Assembly: GCF_023734095.1 (NCBI RefSeq)
Contig: NZ_AP024620.1
Location: forward strand, 1,298,501 to 1,362,500
Direction: 5' to 3'
Source: Moorella sp. Hama-1
GTDB taxonomy: Bacteria > Bacillota > DSM-521 > Neomoorellales > Neomoorellaceae
Length of the DNA: 64,000 nt
In this document: piece after piece, positions 48,603-55,765 of the stretch
How positions within the stretch are numbered: the first letter of the stretch is position 1
Layout of the letters: the number at the start of each line of letters is the position of its first letter
Notes under the pieces: model-generated
Told to the model about the DNA's origin: nothing
Seen by the model: only the letters and a program-made list of their open reading frames with translations
Database searches by the model: none
Program-made: the position numbers and the translations under genes

Positions 48603-49352
48603 TTAGCCTTCCAGGTTGAGGCGGTAAAGGTCCCGGTACTTATCCCGTGTCGGAGGCTGGTTTTCCGGTTTAGCCCGCCGGGGTTTCCTTTTGTTCTTTT
48701 GCTCATCGTGGGCCATGGCCTGGGAGACGCTACGGATATTATGGCGCAGCCAGTCCCGGAGGATAGAATCAATATACCGGAAGTTAAGGGCCCCTCGCAG
48801 TACGGCCCGGCGCAGGGCTTCCTGCAGCAACTCTACGGACAGGTGTTCATTCTGGCACCATTCCCGGAGCTGGTCGCTTTCCAGGGGGGAGAGGGGCCGG
48901 CCGAACTCTTTTTCAAAGGTACGGTACAATTCCCCCTGTTTATTTGCCGTGGCCGCACCCTCCGCTTGAGGCTCCGCTGGCGGGGTATAATCCCCCAGGG
49001 CAATCCGGGTCAGTTTGGTCCACAGGGGGGCAAAGGAAAAGGTATTCTGCCAGCGGCCCAGGACATGGTTGTAATAGGGCTCCACAGCCAGAAATTTCTT
49101 TTCAATCAGGGAGGCGACCAAGTTCTTGATCTCTTCTTCATCCAGGCTCATATACTGGCGGAGCTTTTCCGGGGTGGGGAAACGTTCCTGTTCCACCTGG
49201 CGCCAGTGAAAGAGATGGATTAAAACCATCATCTCTAATTCCGTCAAGCCCAGGCGGGTGTAAAATTTTAATAACATGTCGGGAATAACCAGACTGCCAC
49301 ATTCCAGCATGGCTGTCGTCAGCAATTCGTAATTATTACCAGTGATAACCAT
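48603..49352 (-). CDS. DnaD-domain replication protein
   Basis: A 249-residue protein with an N-terminal winged-helix part (LLKFYTRLGLTELEMMVLIHLFHW, PTPEKLRQYMSL) and a C-terminal DnaD/DnaB-like domain (FEKEFGRPLSPLESDQL, WCQNEHLSVELLQEALRRAV, FRYIDSILRDWLRHNI). This pairing is typical of DnaD. ATG 49352 is chosen since GGAGGGAAAAGATA precedes it; the upstream ATG is poorer. It is a helicase-loading cofactor and is cotranscribed with the DnaI-like gene. Confidence 0.88.
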   Translation of the reverse strand: MVITGNNYELLTTAMLECGSLVIPDMLLKFYTRLGLTELEMMVLIHLFHWRQVEQERFPTPEKLRQYMSLDEEEIKNLVASLIEKKFLAVEPYYNHVLGRWQNTFSFAPLWTKLTRIALGDYTPPAEPQAEGAATANKQGELYRTFEKEFGRPLSPLESDQLREWCQNEHLSVELLQEALRRAVLRGALNFRYIDSILRDWLRHNIRSVSQAMAHDEQKNKRKPRRAKPENQPPTRDKYRDLYRLNLEG

Positions 49353-49444
49353 TATCTTTTCCCTCCCCTGGAAGCTCATAGCAATACTTAATTATAACAT
49401 CAGTTGCCGCTATAACCAAAGACAGCCAGAGGTTGTCAGGGGCA

Positions 49445-49472
49445 TTGCCTCAACCGGATTTTCGTTTATAAT
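49445..49472 (+). promoter_or_regulatory. Promoter of the ATPase/Asp23 gene
   Basis: TTGCCT (49445-49450), 16 bases, TATAAT (49467-49472), then AAGGGGAGGT before ATG 49501. Confidence 0.6.
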
Positions 49473-49500
49473 TATTTTAGTTAAGGGGAGGTAAAATCCC

Positions 49501-50334
49501 ATGGAGGTTATTGCCCTCGTTGGTCCCAGCGGTAGTGGTAAGAGTCACCGGGCCCTGGCCGTTGCCCGGGACTATGCTGCCGATGCCATAATTGATGATG
49601 GTCTGTTAATCCGGGGCAGTCGTATCCTGGCCGGCACCTCGGCCAAGGAGCAACCGACCCGGGTAGGGGCTATTAAAACAGCCCTTTTCAGTGATCCCGA
49701 ACGGGCCCGGGAAGTCCAGGAGTGCCTGGCGGCCATCAATCCCCCCCGGATCCTGGTCATCAGTACCTCCCGGGAAATGACCCGGCGCATTTGCGACCGC
49801 CTGCAAATCCCGCAGCCCGCCCGCTGGATAGATATTACTGAGATAGCCACCCCCAGGGAGATCAACCGGGCCCGGCAGATCCGGAGCCAGCTCGGTAAGC
49901 ACGTCATCCCGGCACCGACGGTGGAAGTAAAGCCACGATTTAGCGGGCCCCTCATGGAACCCCTGCGCACCTTCCTGCGCCGGCACCAGGCGCCACCGGG
50001 GAAGAGCCGTAACCTGTGGGTGGAACAGACTACCGTGCGTCCCACCTTTAACTCCCTGGGGCATTTCTATATTGCCCAGAACGTAGTGGCCCAGCTGGCT
50101 GGTTATCTGGTAACAAGCGGCGGTTTAAGCAATTCCCGGGTCCAGGTGGAAACCCGGGAAGGCAATCTGGTCCTTAACCTGGAGGTAACCGCCCCTTACG
50201 GCGTTTTTCTACCGCCCCTTTTGCAGGCGGCCCAGAAAAGGGTGAAAACAACTATTACAAATATGACAGCCCTGGAGGTGGAGGCTGTCAATATTACCGT
50301 TAGCGGCCTCAAGTTGCAGGATAAACAAGCTTGA
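49501..50334 (+). CDS. P-loop ATPase fused to an Asp23/Gls24 domain
   Basis: A 277-residue protein. The first 130 residues form a P-loop domain: VALVGPSGSGKSHRALA is the Walker A; IIDDGLLIRGSRI and RILVISTSREMT follow. Residues about 175-275 form an Asp23/Gls24 (envelope stress) domain: NSLGHFYIAQNVVAQLAGYLV, VQVETREGNLVLNLEVTAPYG, AAQKRVKTTITNMTALEVEAVNI (cut). Asp23 proteins usually stand alone; this fusion is unusual. It ends one base before the stop of the convergent nuclease gene. Function unknown; a role in envelope homeostasis or precursor activation is a guess. Confidence 0.8.
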   Translation: MEVIALVGPSGSGKSHRALAVARDYAADAIIDDGLLIRGSRILAGTSAKEQPTRVGAIKTALFSDPERAREVQECLAAINPPRILVISTSREMTRRICDRLQIPQPARWIDITEIATPREINRARQIRSQLGKHVIPAPTVEVKPRFSGPLMEPLRTFLRRHQAPPGKSRNLWVEQTTVRPTFNSLGHFYIAQNVVAQLAGYLVTSGGLSNSRVQVETREGNLVLNLEVTAPYGVFLPPLLQAAQKRVKTTITNMTALEVEAVNITVSGLKLQDKQA

Positions 50335-50335
50335 G

Positions 50336-51946
50336 CTAACTGGCTCTTTCCTTCAGGCCCTGTTCTACCAGGGCCTCTATTTGTTGGAGCTTGCGGTTAA
50401 GCCCGGCATAATCTCCGCTGGCAAAGCCGGCCTCGATCATAGCCTTGAGCTGGACCAGGAGCCGCTGGTAAGTAGCTTCTGCTGCTGCGGCCGTTCCGGC
50501 GGCTGCCAGGGCTGCTGCCGGCGCCGGGGCGAGCTCCGCCCTTCCGGGCAGTAGCTGGACGACATCCAGCCATCCCGGTACTTCCGCCGCCAGGCCCAAT
50601 TCCGTACGTAACAGGCGGGCGAAATCCCCCGCCGCCTCAGGTTCACCGTGGGTGACAAATACCCTCCGGGGCGGTTGGCCGAATGACTTAACCCAGTTCA
50701 AGAGACCCTCCTGATCGGCATGGGCGGAAAAGCCGTCGATACTGACGATTTCAGCGCGGACGGCGATTTCTTCCCCGTGGATGCGTACCCGCTTCTCCCC
50801 TTCCAGCAGCCGCCGGCCCAGGGTACCGGCCGCCTGGTAACCGACCAGGAGAACGGTGGCTTCTGGCCGCCAGAGGTTATGCTTCAGGTGATGCTTAATC
50901 CGGCCGGCATCGGCCATGCCGCTGGCCGAAATAATAATCGCCCCGCTGTGGATTTTATTGATGGCCATGGATTCCTCCGCCGTGCGGCAGAGGTGCATAC
51001 CGGGCAGGTAAAAGGGGCAGGTACTGCCATTATGGCTTAAATCCTTGGTATCGGTATCAAAGTACTTCTGGTGCCGGCAAAAGATCTCCGTGGCGGCAAC
51101 CGCCAGGGGACTGTCCAGGTAGAGGTTATCCACCTGGATAGCACCCCGCTGCAGGAGGACGTTCAGGGCATAGAGCAGGTCCTGGGTACGTTCAACGGCA
51201 AAGGCCGGGATGACCAGGTTGCCACCCTTTTTCCTGGCAGCCAGGATTACCTCTTTGAGGCGTTCGATTTTATCACCCTGGATATTATGGCGACGGTTGC
51301 CATAGGTGGATTCCATCACCAGGTAGTCGGTAGCTTCAATGGCCGCCGGGTCATTGACGATAGGCTGACCTGGATTCCCCAAATCGCCGGAAAAGGTAAT
51401 CTTGCTTTCCCGGCCCTCGTCCTGGATCCAGATCTCGGCCATAGCCGAGCCCAGGATATGGCCGGCGTCCTGGAGGCGCAGGCGGACGCCGGGCAGGATC
51501 TCCTGCTCCTGCTGGTAGTCTATGGTGTGGAAGTTATTCAGGCAGGCGGCGGCCTGCGCGGCCGTATAAATGGGTGTCAGTAAGGGCAGGCCGGCGCGGC
51601 TGTTTTTACGGTTCTTCCGCTCGACCTCCATTTCCTGGATGTGGCCGCTGTCGGGGAGCAGCACCCGGGCCAGATCGGCGGTGACCGGCGTCGTATAGAC
51701 GGGGCCTTTAAAGCCCTGGAGATAGAGTTTGGGGATCAGGCCGCAGTGGTCGATATGGGCATGGGTCAGGACCAGGGCGTCGATATCGCCGGGGTTGAAG
51801 GGAAAGGGACCGTAGTTACGTTCTTTAATGGCTTTGGAGCCCTGAAAGAGACCGCAGTCAATGAGCAACCGGTGACGTCCGGTATCCAGGAGGTAACAGG
51901 AACCGGTTACCGTCCCGGCGGCGCCGCAAAACTGGAGTTTAATCAT
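50336..51946 (-). CDS. MBL-fold beta-CASP ribonuclease-like protein
   Basis: A 536-residue metallo-beta-lactamase fold nuclease. The zinc site is THAHIDHCGLIPKLY (residue 60 region), with DAGHILGSAMAEI and FSGDLGNPGQPIV as further ligands. The beta-CASP domain has NLVIPAFAVERTQDLLYAL, SASGMADAGRIKHHL and FSAHADQEGLLNW, the terminal His motifs. The last 85 residues are an alanine-rich helical extension. Members process RNA (CPSF73/YsmA-like group); the target here is unknown. Confidence 0.88.
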   Translation of the reverse strand: MIKLQFCGAAGTVTGSCYLLDTGRHRLLIDCGLFQGSKAIKERNYGPFPFNPGDIDALVLTHAHIDHCGLIPKLYLQGFKGPVYTTPVTADLARVLLPDSGHIQEMEVERKNRKNSRAGLPLLTPIYTAAQAAACLNNFHTIDYQQEQEILPGVRLRLQDAGHILGSAMAEIWIQDEGRESKITFSGDLGNPGQPIVNDPAAIEATDYLVMESTYGNRRHNIQGDKIERLKEVILAARKKGGNLVIPAFAVERTQDLLYALNVLLQRGAIQVDNLYLDSPLAVAATEIFCRHQKYFDTDTKDLSHNGSTCPFYLPGMHLCRTAEESMAINKIHSGAIIISASGMADAGRIKHHLKHNLWRPEATVLLVGYQAAGTLGRRLLEGEKRVRIHGEEIAVRAEIVSIDGFSAHADQEGLLNWVKSFGQPPRRVFVTHGEPEAAGDFARLLRTELGLAAEVPGWLDVVQLLPGRAELAPAPAAALAAAGTAAAAEATYQRLLVQLKAMIEAGFASGDYAGLNRKLQQIEALVEQGLKERAS

Positions 51947-51980
51947 AATTCCTCTCCCTTGAAAAAACTGAGGGGCCGGC

Positions 51981-53195
51981 TCAGGCCTGGGCTGCTACCC
52001 GCTGGTTGCAGGCCAGGCGCCGGGAGACGAAACGCTCCATACGGTTCATGGCCTCCGTCAGGTCGGCCAGGGAGGCGGCGTAGGAGCAGCGGATGAAGCC
52101 CTCGCCGCTGGCACCAAAGGCTGTCCCCGGGACGACGGCCACTTTTTCTTCTTTAAGCAGCTCTTCGGCAAAGGTGGTTGCATCCAGGCCGGTGGCGGCT
52201 ATGGAGGGGAAGATGTAAAAGGCCCCCCGGGGTTCAAAACAATCCAACCCCATTTCCCGCAGGCGGCTGTAAACCAGGCGTCGCCGCTGGTCGTACTGTT
52301 CCACCATGCGGTCGACGTCCTGGCTACCGTGGCGCAGAGCCTCCAGGGCCGCCATTTGGCCCATGACGGGGGCGCAGAGGATGGTATACTGGTGGATCTT
52401 CACCATGGCGGCCAGGAAATCGGGATGGGCGGCTACGTAACCGACCCGCCAGCCGGTCATGGCAAAGGCCTTGGAAAAGCCGCTCACCAGGATGGTCCTG
52501 TCCTGCATGTCGGGTAAGGAGGCAAAGGATAGCGGCTGGCCTTCGTAACGCAATTCCGCATAAATTTCATCACTGATCACCAGCAGGTTATACTTGATCA
52601 CCAGCCGGGCAATGTCCTGCATTTCTTCCCGGTTGAGGACGGCGCCGGTAGGGTTATTGGGAAAACAGAGGAGCAGTACCTTGCTCCTGGGCGTAAGGTA
52701 TTTCTCCAGGCGGGCGGCAGTGAGGGCAAAATTATCGGCTGCGGTCGTCGGGATGGTAACCGGGACACCACCGGCCAGCTTTGTTATGGGTTGGTAGGAA
52801 ACATAACAGGGCTCGGGGATCAGCACCTCGTCCCCGGGGTTTAATACGGTCCGTAACGCCAGGTCAACGGCTTCGCTGGCGCCGATGGTAACCATGATCT
52901 GTTTCAGGGGATCATAGCTCAGGCCGAAACGCCGTTCCAGGTAAGCAGCAATGGCCTGGCGCAGTTCTGGTAAGCCATAGTTGGAAGTATACATGGTATA
53001 ACCCCGCTCCAGGGACTGGACGCAGGCCTCGCGAATATGCCAGGGTGTCACGAAATCGGGTTCCCCTACCCCCAGGGAGATTACCCCTTTGGTATTGGCT
53101 ACCAGGTCGAAAAAGCGACGAATACCTGAAGGTGGTAGATTCTTGACCACCGGTGCTATAAAACGCTGGGCTTCAAAACCATGGGAGATAGTCAT
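51981..53195 (-). CDS. PLP-dependent class I aminotransferase
   Basis: A 404-residue fold type I enzyme. SLGVGEPDFVTPWHI and SNYGLPELRQAIAAYL are near the N-terminus; CFPNNPTGAVLNREEM and SDEIYAELRYEG bind PLP; SGFSKAFAMTGWRVGY carries the catalytic Lys (residue 245 or so). This resembles alanine/aspartate aminotransferases of Firmicutes. It overlaps the Lrp gene by 4 bases (ATGA). Both lie behind a T-box whose specifier codon appears to be GCC (Ala), which supports an alanine role, though aspartate or another substrate is not excluded. Confidence 0.88.
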   Translation of the reverse strand: MTISHGFEAQRFIAPVVKNLPPSGIRRFFDLVANTKGVISLGVGEPDFVTPWHIREACVQSLERGYTMYTSNYGLPELRQAIAAYLERRFGLSYDPLKQIMVTIGASEAVDLALRTVLNPGDEVLIPEPCYVSYQPITKLAGGVPVTIPTTAADNFALTAARLEKYLTPRSKVLLLCFPNNPTGAVLNREEMQDIARLVIKYNLLVISDEIYAELRYEGQPLSFASLPDMQDRTILVSGFSKAFAMTGWRVGYVAAHPDFLAAMVKIHQYTILCAPVMGQMAALEALRHGSQDVDRMVEQYDQRRRLVYSRLREMGLDCFEPRGAFYIFPSIAATGLDATTFAEELLKEEKVAVVPGTAFGASGEGFIRCSYAASLADLTEAMNRMERFVSRRLACNQRVAAQA

Positions 53196-53677
53196 GGTTG
53201 TAACACCTGCCTCCGGTCTGCTTCCTGGTCTTCGAAGATAACGCCATCCTGTTTGTATCTTTTTAAGATAAAGTGGGTCATGGTGCTCTGGACGTGCTCC
53301 AGAGTCGCCAGTTTCTGGGAAACAAAGGAGGCTACCTCTTTAAGGCTTTTGCCCTGGACCAGGACGGAGAGGTCATACCCCCCCGACATAAGAAATACGG
53401 ACTTTACCTCCGGGTAGCGGTAGATGCGGCTGGCAATTTCATCGAAACCTAAATCCCGCTGGGGGGTGACCTTGACGTCAATGAGGGCCGCCACCTCTTC
53501 TTCACCGGCCTTCTCCCAGTTGATCAGGGTGTGATAGCGCAGGATGATCTTTTCTTCTTCCATGGAGGCTATTTCCCTGGCTACCTGGTCTACCGGCAGG
53601 GCCAGCATAATGGCGATTTCTTTGGCAGTTAACCGGCCGTTGTTTTCCAGGAGATCGAGGATCTTTTTACGCATCAA
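53192..53677 (-). CDS. Lrp/AsnC-family regulator
   Basis: A 161-residue regulator: an N-terminal HTH (ILDLLENNGRLTAKEIAIML, VDQVAREIASMEEE) and a C-terminal AsnC ligand domain (AALIDVKVTPQRDLGFDEIA, VKSVFLMSGGYDLSVLVQGK, VQSTMTHFILKRYKQDG). Such proteins bind amino acids. It precedes the aminotransferase gene in an overlapping operon. A repeat copy (53692-54046) and a T-box lie upstream. Confidence 0.9.
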   Translation of the reverse strand: MMRKKILDLLENNGRLTAKEIAIMLALPVDQVAREIASMEEEKIILRYHTLINWEKAGEEEVAALIDVKVTPQRDLGFDEIASRIYRYPEVKSVFLMSGGYDLSVLVQGKSLKEVASFVSQKLATLEHVQSTMTHFILKRYKQDGVIFEDQEADRRQVLQP

Positions 53678-53691
53678 ATAATCTTCCTCCG

Positions 53692-54046
53692 AAATGGAAT
53701 GTGTGAGGTGGGAGTTGAGAGGTGGGATACTTGTCGAAACTGGCTGCGCCAGTTCCTGAATTAAAGCTTGCCTACTCCCATTTCTCCCGTTCGCTGCGGG
53801 GCTGGTGGTACAAGCTCCGGGCTCCGTGGTTCTCGGCGAGCAAACTTGGCGCTCAGTTGCTTAAGCGGCGGGGGTGGCTTGACTTTATCTCATCGAATAA
53901 GCGTAGCGGGAAGCGGAACTCTTCGTTTCTCAATTTACGTTACGAACCCCATCCCGTTCACCGCCGCTGCGCCGCGGCTTCGCTGAGTTTGCTAACGCCT
54001 CGAACCAAGTCGCCTTCCGCTTGTACCCGCCAGCCCTTCCGCTAGC
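53692..54046. repeat. Modular intergenic repeat, copy B (between T-box and Lrp gene)
   Basis: The gap 53678-54365 is non-coding apart from the T-box. Positions 53697-53800 hold the module shared with copy A (GTGTGAGGT, CTTGTCGAAACTGGCTGCGCC, CTTGCC). Positions 53798-54035 hold the full core: GGGCTGGTGGTACAAGCTCC, GGTTCTCGGCGAGCAAACTT, GCGGCGGGGGTGGCTTGAC, CCCCATCCCGTTCACCGCCG, CTTCGCTGAGTTTGCT, CCTCGAACCAAGTCGCC, GTACCCGCCAGCCC. The left and right parts pair (GGGCTGG/CCAGCCC; AGCAAACTTGGCG/CGCTGAGTTTGCT with G-U). The tail of copies A and C is missing. Confidence 0.88.
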
Positions 54047-54049
54047 ATA

Positions 54050-54321
54050 AAATGAAAACCCCCCGCCCCATTGGTTTAAGGGACGAGAGGTTGTTCCCGC
54101 GGTACCACCCTCATTGGTCGTACGACCCGGCTTAAGGGCGCATCACTGCGCCTGGCCTTTAACGGGGCCAGCGTCCTGCCTTACGGTCCATACCTTTCCG
54201 GCGGCGGCTTGGGGGTGGCTTTCGGCAGGCCTGCCTCCGGGCTTCCACCGTCCCCGGTTCGCTACCTGCAGGGAAACTGCCTACTTCTTCCCGTCATTGC
54301 CTTTGGTCCTACTGAAATATT
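54050..54321 (-). promoter_or_regulatory. T-box riboswitch, alanine-type specifier
   Basis: On the minus strand the conserved T-box sequence AGGGTGGTACCGCGG lies at 54096-54114. Upstream is Stem I with AGCGAACCGGGG and GGTGGAAGCCCGG; the specifier loop reads GAAAGCCAC, so the specifier triplet is best read as GCC (54217-54219), alanine. Downstream an 11-bp terminator stem (CCTCTCGTCCC / GGGGCGGGGGG, with G-U pairs) is followed by TTTTCATTTT. Uncharged tRNA would block termination. The next gene is an Lrp-type regulator and an aminotransferase, not a synthetase. The promoter is a separate entry. Confidence 0.88.
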
Positions 54322-54327
54322 GATTTC

Positions 54328-54357
54328 ATTTTAGCATCAGTCAACCGGGACTGTCAA
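54328..54357 (-). promoter_or_regulatory. Promoter of the T-box transcript
   Basis: Minus strand TTGACA (54357-54352), 18-base spacer, TAAAAT (54333-54328), just upstream of the T-box Stem I. Confidence 0.75.
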
Positions 54358-54365
54358 TATAAATT

Positions 54366-55310
54366 TCAGGAAGATTGGCGCCAGGCGGCTTCACGGCGCA
54401 GGCGCCGGGCCAGGTAAGCGGGATTGGTCAGTTCGTCGTCGGCAACCTGACGGATGCTAATCCCCTCCTGCCGGCAATAGAAATCGTGGCGCCAGTCATG
54501 GCGCCAGGTAGCCAGTTCAAAACCTAACTGGCGCTGGGGTAAATAGAAGGTGATTTTACCCCCCCTGGTTTCATAATCCCGGATGATCTCTTCACCGGGA
54601 TAGGCCTGGAGTAGTGCCAGGTACAGGGCCTCTACAGCATCATCCAGGACGCCGGCGTTATCTTCCTGGGTGGCTTCCTGGTTACTGGTCCCATCGACAA
54701 TAGTTGCCTCCCCCCCCGGTAAGGTGTCATCTATTGCAGGAGAAGCCTCGGCAATGGTCGGTTTTGGAGTTGGCGTCGGCTCTTGTTCTGCCACCGGGGC
54801 GGTAGTTGTTTCCAGGGCGACGGTTTCTTCAGGTTCCTCAGCCTCTTCCTCCAGGGCGGCCACCGGGACTTCCTCCCCGAACGGGCTCGAATCCGTTTCT
54901 TCGTTAACTGGTTTCGCGACCGGAGCACTGTTGTCGCCGGGAGCACCCTCGCCGGGGGTAGCTGTGGCGGCCCCGGCTGGCTCATCTTTCTCTTCCTGCC
55001 GGGATGCCAGGTAGCTGGCGATACCATTACTAATCATCTGCTGGATGTCCCGGGGAAAGTTACCAAAGCTCTGCAGGATACGGCGATCAGGCAGGCGCTG
55101 GGCAATTAGCTGCTCAAGTAAAGCCTGCAGGTGCTCCTCCCGCCCTTCCAGAACTTCCAGGAGCAAATCGCCCATTGCCTGCACCAGGGAAGCGCCGCGC
55201 TTTAACTGTGCTTCCCGGGTAACTTCATCCTTAAGACTGCTGGATATGGCACACTGGACCAGTTCATCGATGCGCTGCAGGATCTCATTCTCCAATCTTT
55301 GACTGCGCAC
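54366..55310 (-). CDS. Hypothetical protein with long disordered middle
   Basis: A 314-residue protein. The N-terminal 130 residues are helical (LENEILQRIDELVQCAISSSL, AMGDLLLEVLEGREEHLQALLEQ shortened). Residues about 135-225 are low-complexity and acidic, rich in Glu, Pro, Ala and Thr. The C-terminal 90 residues form a compact domain (EALYLALLQAYPGEEII, GGKITFYLPQRQLGFELA, CRQEGISIRQVADDEL) that looks nuclease- or Vsr-like in pattern but without sure motifs. GTG 55310 follows AGGAGGTGG. Function unknown. Confidence 0.55.
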   Translation of the reverse strand: MRSQRLENEILQRIDELVQCAISSSLKDEVTREAQLKRGASLVQAMGDLLLEVLEGREEHLQALLEQLIAQRLPDRRILQSFGNFPRDIQQMISNGIASYLASRQEEKDEPAGAATATPGEGAPGDNSAPVAKPVNEETDSSPFGEEVPVAALEEEAEEPEETVALETTTAPVAEQEPTPTPKPTIAEASPAIDDTLPGGEATIVDGTSNQEATQEDNAGVLDDAVEALYLALLQAYPGEEIIRDYETRGGKITFYLPQRQLGFELATWRHDWRHDFYCRQEGISIRQVADDELTNPAYLARRLRREAAWRQSS

Positions 55311-55398
55311 TATAATCCACCTCCTGGCAGCTGTTCCTCCCATCAGTTTATGCGCTAGGGTGAAGGGTAAGAACTAGTAATTTCTAGCCGCCTAGATA

Positions 55399-55432
55399 AA
55401 AACCCCCGGGTTATTGACAACCCGGGGTTTTT
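55399..55432 (-). terminator. Bidirectional terminator after the metF operon
   Basis: CCCCGGGTT / AACCCGGGG with a 6-base loop, with A-rich left and T-rich right flanks, so it can work on both strands. On the minus strand it ends the metF transcript after repeat copy C. Confidence 0.85.
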
Positions 55433-55447
55433 ATCGTTTATATCCTG

Positions 55448-55755
55448 TCTGGGGGCTGGTGGGTACAGGCTCCAGGCTCCGGTGGTTCTCGGCGAGCAAA
55501 CTTAGCGCTCAGCCTTCCTCGGCGGCGGGGGTGGCTTGACTTTATCCCTTTGAGCAATCATGACGGGGCGTGCTACTTCTCTTTCTTGAAGTCACGTTAC
55601 GATCCCCATCCCGTTCACCGCCGCCGAAGCTAGCGGCTTCGCTGAGTTTGCTTTACGCCTCGAACCAAGTCGCCTTCCGCCTGTAGCCTCCAGCCCTTCT
55701 GCCCACATTTTTGTGGTTTCGTGGCGGGGGGCGACAGCACCCATGAGGGGCTCCT
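55448..55755. repeat. Modular intergenic repeat, copy C (downstream of metF)
   Basis: The gap 55344-55765 is non-coding. The core spans about 55451-55700: GGGGGCTGGTGGGTACAGGC, GGTTCTCGGCGAGCAAACTT, CCTCGGCGGCGGGGGTGGCT, CACGTTACGATCCCCATCCC, CGTTCACCGCCGC, GGCTTCGCTGAGTTTGCT, CCTCGAACCAAGTCGCC, GCCTGTAGCCTCCAGCCC. Its outer arms pair (GGGCTGG/CCAGCCC, ACAGGC/GCCTGT), and AGCAAACTTAGCG pairs with CGCTGAGTTTGCT. The tail shared with copy A spans 55701-55755 (GCCCACATTTTTGTGG, CACCCATGAGGGGCTCC). The A/B upstream module is missing. Confidence 0.88.
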
Positions 55756-55765
55756 TATTAATGCT

